Shown here piece by piece: positions 5,695-5,731 of a stretch of DNA of 5,731 bases (positions are counted from its first letter, which is position 1; the number at the start of each line of letters is the position of its first letter). Under the pieces are notes generated by a model. It did not search any database. It saw nothing but the letters and a program-made list of their open reading frames with translations, and was not told the origin of the DNA. The position numbers and the translations under genes are program-made. Source of the DNA: an uncultured Neomegalonema sp. (lineage in GTDB: Bacteria; Pseudomonadota; Alphaproteobacteria; Rhodobacterales; Rhodobacteraceae); NCBI GenBank assembly GCA_937958345.1, contig CALGNW010000296.1, positions 1-5,731 on the forward strand, written 5' to 3'.

Positions 5695-5726
5695 GCGCGC
5701 CGGATCTTTATCCGGCGCGCTTTTTT
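5695..5726 (+). terminator. Rho-independent terminator
   Basis: GCGCGCCGGAT (5695-5705) pairs perfectly with ATCCGGCGCGC (5710-5720) around CTTT, followed directly by six T (5721-5726). This is a near-ideal intrinsic terminator for the vWA gene transcript or for any small RNA from 5601-5687. On the minus strand the same stem is followed by CGTTTTC, so it may also stop a convergent transcript from beyond the window, less efficiently. Confidence 0.92.
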
Positions 5727-5731
5727 ACGGG

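Overview
The window is GC-rich, densely coding DNA whose protein families point to an alphaproteobacterium. SerC is the form of phosphoserine aminotransferase typical of that class, and the vWA/TadG-like protein is of a type common there. An upstream site matches the direct-repeat LexA box (GTTC-N7-GTTC) of alphaproteobacteria. The partial minus-strand gene vaguely recalls hypothetical proteins of sphingomonads, but this is memory without a search, so I do not go below class level.

Layout. (1) 1-172, minus strand: the N-terminal part of an unrecognised, probably membrane-anchored protein, cut by the window edge. (2) 173-375: a divergent control region. It holds a minus-strand promoter with a perfect TTGACA, a LexA-type box at 235-249, a 21-bp-spaced pair of CGACTC repeats and a hairpin leader running into the serC ribosome binding site. 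(3) 376-4157, plus strand: serC, serA and serB, an apparent operon for the whole phosphorylated route of serine synthesis. SerA oxidises 3-phosphoglycerate to 3-phosphohydroxypyruvate, SerC transaminates it to phosphoserine, and SerB dephosphorylates that to L-serine. The 95-bp serC-serA gap holds two strong hairpins; the serA-serB gap is only 21 bp. (4) 4275-5555: an orphan TadG-like pilus-assembly/von Willebrand A protein with an intact MIDAS site, unrelated in role to the serine genes. (5) 5556-5731: a structured 3' region with a small hairpin, an 87-nt nested inverted repeat and a near-ideal intrinsic terminator.

The coding content is ordinary core metabolism plus a surface/pilus-type protein; I see no mobile element, CRISPR array, tRNA, rRNA or defence gene. 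The observations most worth a second look are non-coding: the SOS-type box between the unknown gene and serC, the nested palindrome after the vWA gene, and the leader/intercistronic hairpins of the serine operon. None of these by itself shows a new system.
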